From positions 1-7,662 of the forward strand of contig CAAFXN010000135.1 of the NCBI GenBank assembly GCA_900766775.1: a DNA stretch of 7,662 bases, in the 5' to 3' direction. Made by a program: the position numbers and the translations under genes. This stretch comes from Bacteroidales bacterium (GTDB taxonomy: Bacteria > Bacteroidota > Bacteroidia > Bacteroidales > Paludibacteraceae). Positions 5,935-7,662 of this stretch are shown here, one piece after another. The notes under the pieces are model-generated. The model saw only the letters and a program-made list of their open reading frames with translations, was not told where the DNA came from and ran no database searches. Position 1 is the first letter of the stretch. Each line of letters starts with the position of its first letter.

Positions 5935-7662
5935 TCATTCGTTCAGTTCGAGCCAGCGGAGTTCGGCTTCGTCGAGGGCGGTCTGCACCTCCTCGTAGCG
6001 TGCGGAGGCTTGGGCTATCGCCTGCGGGTCGGTTAAGCCGCCGGAGAGTTGCTGCTCCAAGGCGGCTTTCTCCTGCTCCAACAGCGGCAAGCGACGCTCT
6101 ATCTCCTCTAACTCGCGCTGCTCCTTGAAAGAGAGTTTTCTGCCTCTGCTGGCTCCCTGAGCCGCAGAGGATGACCGCTTCGCTGTCTGATGCTTGCATC
6201 CCGATATATCGGGGACGCTTTGCTGTCCGACCGTTTCACTATCCGACTGCTCCGATTTTACCGTCTGCGACACTGTCGGGACGTCCCCAGTGACTTTTGG
6301 GGTGCGGCCTGGAGACCGCACCTCCTTTTTAGCAGGCGAGGATGCCTGTGCATCCGGACATTTTGCTTCGCGCCACTGCGTGTAGTTGCCGGGGAAGTCT
6401 TTGATGACGCCGTCGCCGTGGAAGACGAACAGGTGGTCCACCACTCTATCCATGAAATAGCGGTCGTGGCTCACCACGATGAGGCAGCCCTTGAACGCAC
6501 GCAGATACTCCTCCAGCACTTGCAGCGTGGGGATGTCGAGGTCGTTGGTCGGCTCGTCAAGGATGAGGAAGTTGGGGTTGCGCATCAGCACCGTGCAGAG
6601 GTGCAGGCGTTGCCGCTCGCCGCCCGACAGTTTGGCCACATAGTCGTACTGCTGCGCAGGCGAGAAGAGGAAATGCTGCAAGAACTGGCTTGCCGTCAGG
6701 CGGTCGCCGTTGCCGAGGTCAATGGTCTCGGCGATGTCGCGAACGATGTCTATCACTTTCTTGCCCTCGTCGAACGGCAGACCCTGCTGGCGGTAGTAGC
6801 CGAAACGGACGGTGGTGCCGATGTCGAAGTGTCCGCTGTCGGGCTGCAACTCGCCCAAGAGCAGGCGCAGGAAGGTGGACTTGCCCGTGCCATTATTGCC
6901 AATAATGCCAACTTTCTCATAGCGCGCAAAGACATACGAGAAACTGCGCAGGATATGCAGGTCGCCGAAACGCTTGCTCACCTCGTGCGCCTCGAAGATT
7001 TTGTTGCCTATGTAGGAGGACTTCACCTGCAAGCGGATGTCCGTCTCCTGGATAGTCCGCTTGGCTTTCTTCTCTATCTCGTAGAAGTTGTCGATGCGGT
7101 ATTGCGCTTTGTGGGCGCGGGCTTGCGGCATGCGGCGCATCCAGTCCAACTCGGTGCGGTAGAGGTTGCGAAACTTATCGGTCTCGGCGTTCTGCGCCTC
7201 GATACGCTCGGCGCGTTTCTCGAGGTAGTAGGCGTAGTTACCGTGGTAGGTGTAGAGTTGGTTTTGGTCGAGTTCGAGGATGTCGGAGCAGACGCGGTCG
7301 AGGAAATAGCGGTCGTGGGTAACGAGCAGAAGGGTGATACGCGCCTTGCGGAGATACTCCTCCAGCCAGATGACCATGTCGAGGTCGAGGTGGTTGGTAG
7401 GCTCGTCCAGCATGAGGAAGTCGGGCTCCTCCGCCAGCACCTGCGCGAGGGCGATACGTTTCTGCTGTCCGCCGGAGCGTTGGTCAAAAGGCTTGCTGTC
7501 GATGTCGGTAATGCCGAGTTGGGTGAGGAGTTGGGTGTACTTCAAGGCAGTTTTCTCAGCAGGCAGGGACGCCTGCGTACCCGGACAGACTATGGTGCGG
7601 CCTGGAGACCGCACCTCCTTGATAAGCCCCGCCCCCTGACCCCCTCCCAAAAGGGCGGGGGA
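5935..7662 (-). CDS. uup: ABC-F family ATPase, Uup-like (5' end outside window)
   Basis: Soluble tandem-ATPase protein of the ABC-F family, which acts on ribosomes rather than in transport. The frame is open to the window edge, so the N-terminus and first Walker A are not seen. Numbering codons from 7650: first ATPase domain signature SGGQ (59-62), Walker B FLMLDEP with TNHLD (78-89), switch H112; charged inter-domain linker about 145-215 with ELDWMRRMPQARAHKAQ; second domain Walker A GNNGTGKST (251-259), signature LSGGE (341-345), Walker B FLILDEP (361-367), switch H395; then a low-complexity linker (430-505) and a C-terminal coiled coil (506-571). The coiled coil and the run LTASQFLQHFLF mark it as Uup. 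Oddities: residues about 10-33 and 430-490 are encoded by palindromic repeat modules inserted in frame, and the peptide KEVRSPGRT occurs in both places. G+C is visibly higher than in the cas genes. It looks functionally unrelated to the CRISPR locus. Confidence 0.93.
   Translation of the reverse strand, partial: SPALLGGGQGAGLIKEVRSPGRTIVCPGTQASLPAEKTALKYTQLLTQLGITDIDSKPFDQRSGGQQKRIALAQVLAEEPDFLMLDEPTNHLDLDMVIWLEEYLRKARITLLLVTHDRYFLDRVCSDILELDQNQLYTYHGNYAYYLEKRAERIEAQNAETDKFRNLYRTELDWMRRMPQARAHKAQYRIDNFYEIEKKAKRTIQETDIRLQVKSSYIGNKIFEAHEVSKRFGDLHILRSFSYVFARYEKVGIIGNNGTGKSTFLRLLLGELQPDSGHFDIGTTVRFGYYRQQGLPFDEGKKVIDIVRDIAETIDLGNGDRLTASQFLQHFLFSPAQQYDYVAKLSGGERQRLHLCTVLMRNPNFLILDEPTNDLDIPTLQVLEEYLRAFKGCLIVVSHDRYFMDRVVDHLFVFHGDGVIKDFPGNYTQWREAKCPDAQASSPAKKEVRSPGRTPKVTGDVPTVSQTVKSEQSDSETVGQQSVPDISGCKHQTAKRSSSAAQGASRGRKLSFKEQRELEEIERRLPLLEQEKAALEQQLSGGLTDPQAIAQASARYEEVQTALDEAELRWLELNE
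6189..6213. repeat. Twin palindromes inside the ABC-F linker
   Basis: GATGCTTGCATC (6189-6200) is a hairpin with 5-bp arms, and CCCGATATATCGGG (6200-6213) is a perfect 14-bp palindrome directly next to it. They are flanked by near-identical 15-mers, CGCTTCGCTGTCTGA (6176-6190) and CGCTTTGCTGTCCGA (6216-6230), 40 bp apart. In the minus-strand reading frame they encode part of the low-complexity linker (PDISGCKH). Confidence 0.7.
6278..6302. repeat. Palindrome and hairpin in the ABC-F linker
   Basis: GGGACGTCCC (6278-6287) is a perfect 10-bp palindrome. The adjoining CCCCA (6285-6289) and TGGGG (6298-6302) form a further small stem that abuts the module at 6301. Part of the same run of palindromic sequence coding for the linker. 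Confidence 0.5.
6301..6327. repeat. Palindromic module 1, copy in the ABC-F linker
   Basis: A 27-bp sequence identical to 7594-7620. GGTGCGG (6301-6307) and CCGCACC (6316-6322) form a 7-bp stem around CCTGGAGA, followed by TCCTT. On the minus strand it encodes KEVRSPGRT in the linker between the second ATPase domain and the coiled coil. Confidence 0.88.
6331..6360. repeat. Palindromic module 2, copy in the ABC-F linker
   Basis: Thirty bases that match 7558-7587 at 24 positions. GGATGC (6340-6345) pairs with GCATCC (6350-6355) around CTGT, and CAGGC/GCCTG form an alternative stem. On the minus strand it encodes CPDAQASSPAKK, related to CPGTQASLPAEK of the other copy. Confidence 0.8.
7558..7587. 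repeat. Palindromic module 2, copy inside the first ATPase domain
   Basis: Diverged second copy of 6331-6360 (six differences). GCAGGC (7559-7564) and GCCTGC (7571-7576) pair with each other, so stem-forming ability is kept despite the substitutions. It encodes CPGTQASLPAEK just before the helix TALKYTQLLTQLGI that leads to the first signature motif. Confidence 0.8.
7594..7620. repeat. Palindromic module 1, copy inside the first ATPase domain
   Basis: Exact second copy of 6301-6327, in the same orientation and the same reading frame (KEVRSPGRT). Relative to module 2 its order is reversed compared with the linker copy, so the two modules appear to have moved separately. Confidence 0.88.
7627..7660. 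repeat. GC-rich inverted repeat at the window edge
   Basis: CCCCGCCC (7627-7634) and GGGCGGGG (7653-7660) form an 8-bp stem around an 18-nt C-rich loop. It directly adjoins module 1 and is read in the ABC-F frame as PALLGGGQGAG, which is unlike any conserved ABC-F segment. It may be a third module of the same inserted block; the block probably extends beyond the window. Confidence 0.7.

Overview
The window holds the right-hand end of a CRISPR array and a complete type II-C CRISPR-Cas effector locus, followed by most of an ABC-F ATPase gene. The host looks like a member of the Bacteroidota, probably the order Bacteroidales. Three things point there: the 47-bp CRISPR repeats with 30-bp spacers and the style of Cas9/Cas1/Cas2; two promoters that fit the Bacteroidota -33 TTTG / -7 TAnnTTTG consensus; and the lack of Shine-Dalgarno sequences before the genes. 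Species cannot be fixed from the sequence alone.

Layout. Positions 1-503 are a CRISPR array with one repeat cut by the window edge, six complete identical 47-bp repeats and six 30-bp spacers. A strong hairpin terminator with A- and T-tracts on both sides (556-588) separates the array from the cas operon. The operon runs leftward on the minus strand in the order cas9 (5506-1973), cas1 (1976-1050), cas2 (1056-715), with 4-nt and 7-nt overlaps that imply tight translational coupling. No csn2 or cas4 is present, which fits subtype II-C. Upstream of cas9, positions 5507-5737 hold an exact 21-bp-period direct repeat in the predicted cas9 5' leader and a pair of divergent promoters. On the plus strand at 5738-5827 lies a tracrRNA, recognised by a 23-nt anti-repeat to the 5' half of the CRISPR repeat, the ACAATAAGG segment seen in other II-C tracrRNAs, and a terminator hairpin.

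How it works together. The tracrRNA anti-repeat fixes the array orientation: crRNAs must read on the plus strand, converging on the cas operon and ending at the shared terminator. Cas1 and Cas2 would insert spacers; tracrRNA paired with crRNA would guide Cas9. All Cas9 catalytic residues expected for RuvC and HNH are present, so the system looks intact.

The right end (5935-7662, minus strand, 5' end outside the window) is a Uup-like ABC-F protein. Its coding sequence carries several short palindromic DNA modules in frame. Two of them occur twice, in swapped order, once inside the first ATPase domain and once in the linker before the C-terminal coiled coil. I saw no wholly new defence system; the most unusual signals are the 21-bp phased repeats ahead of cas9 and the palindromic modules domesticated as protein sequence in the ABC-F gene.
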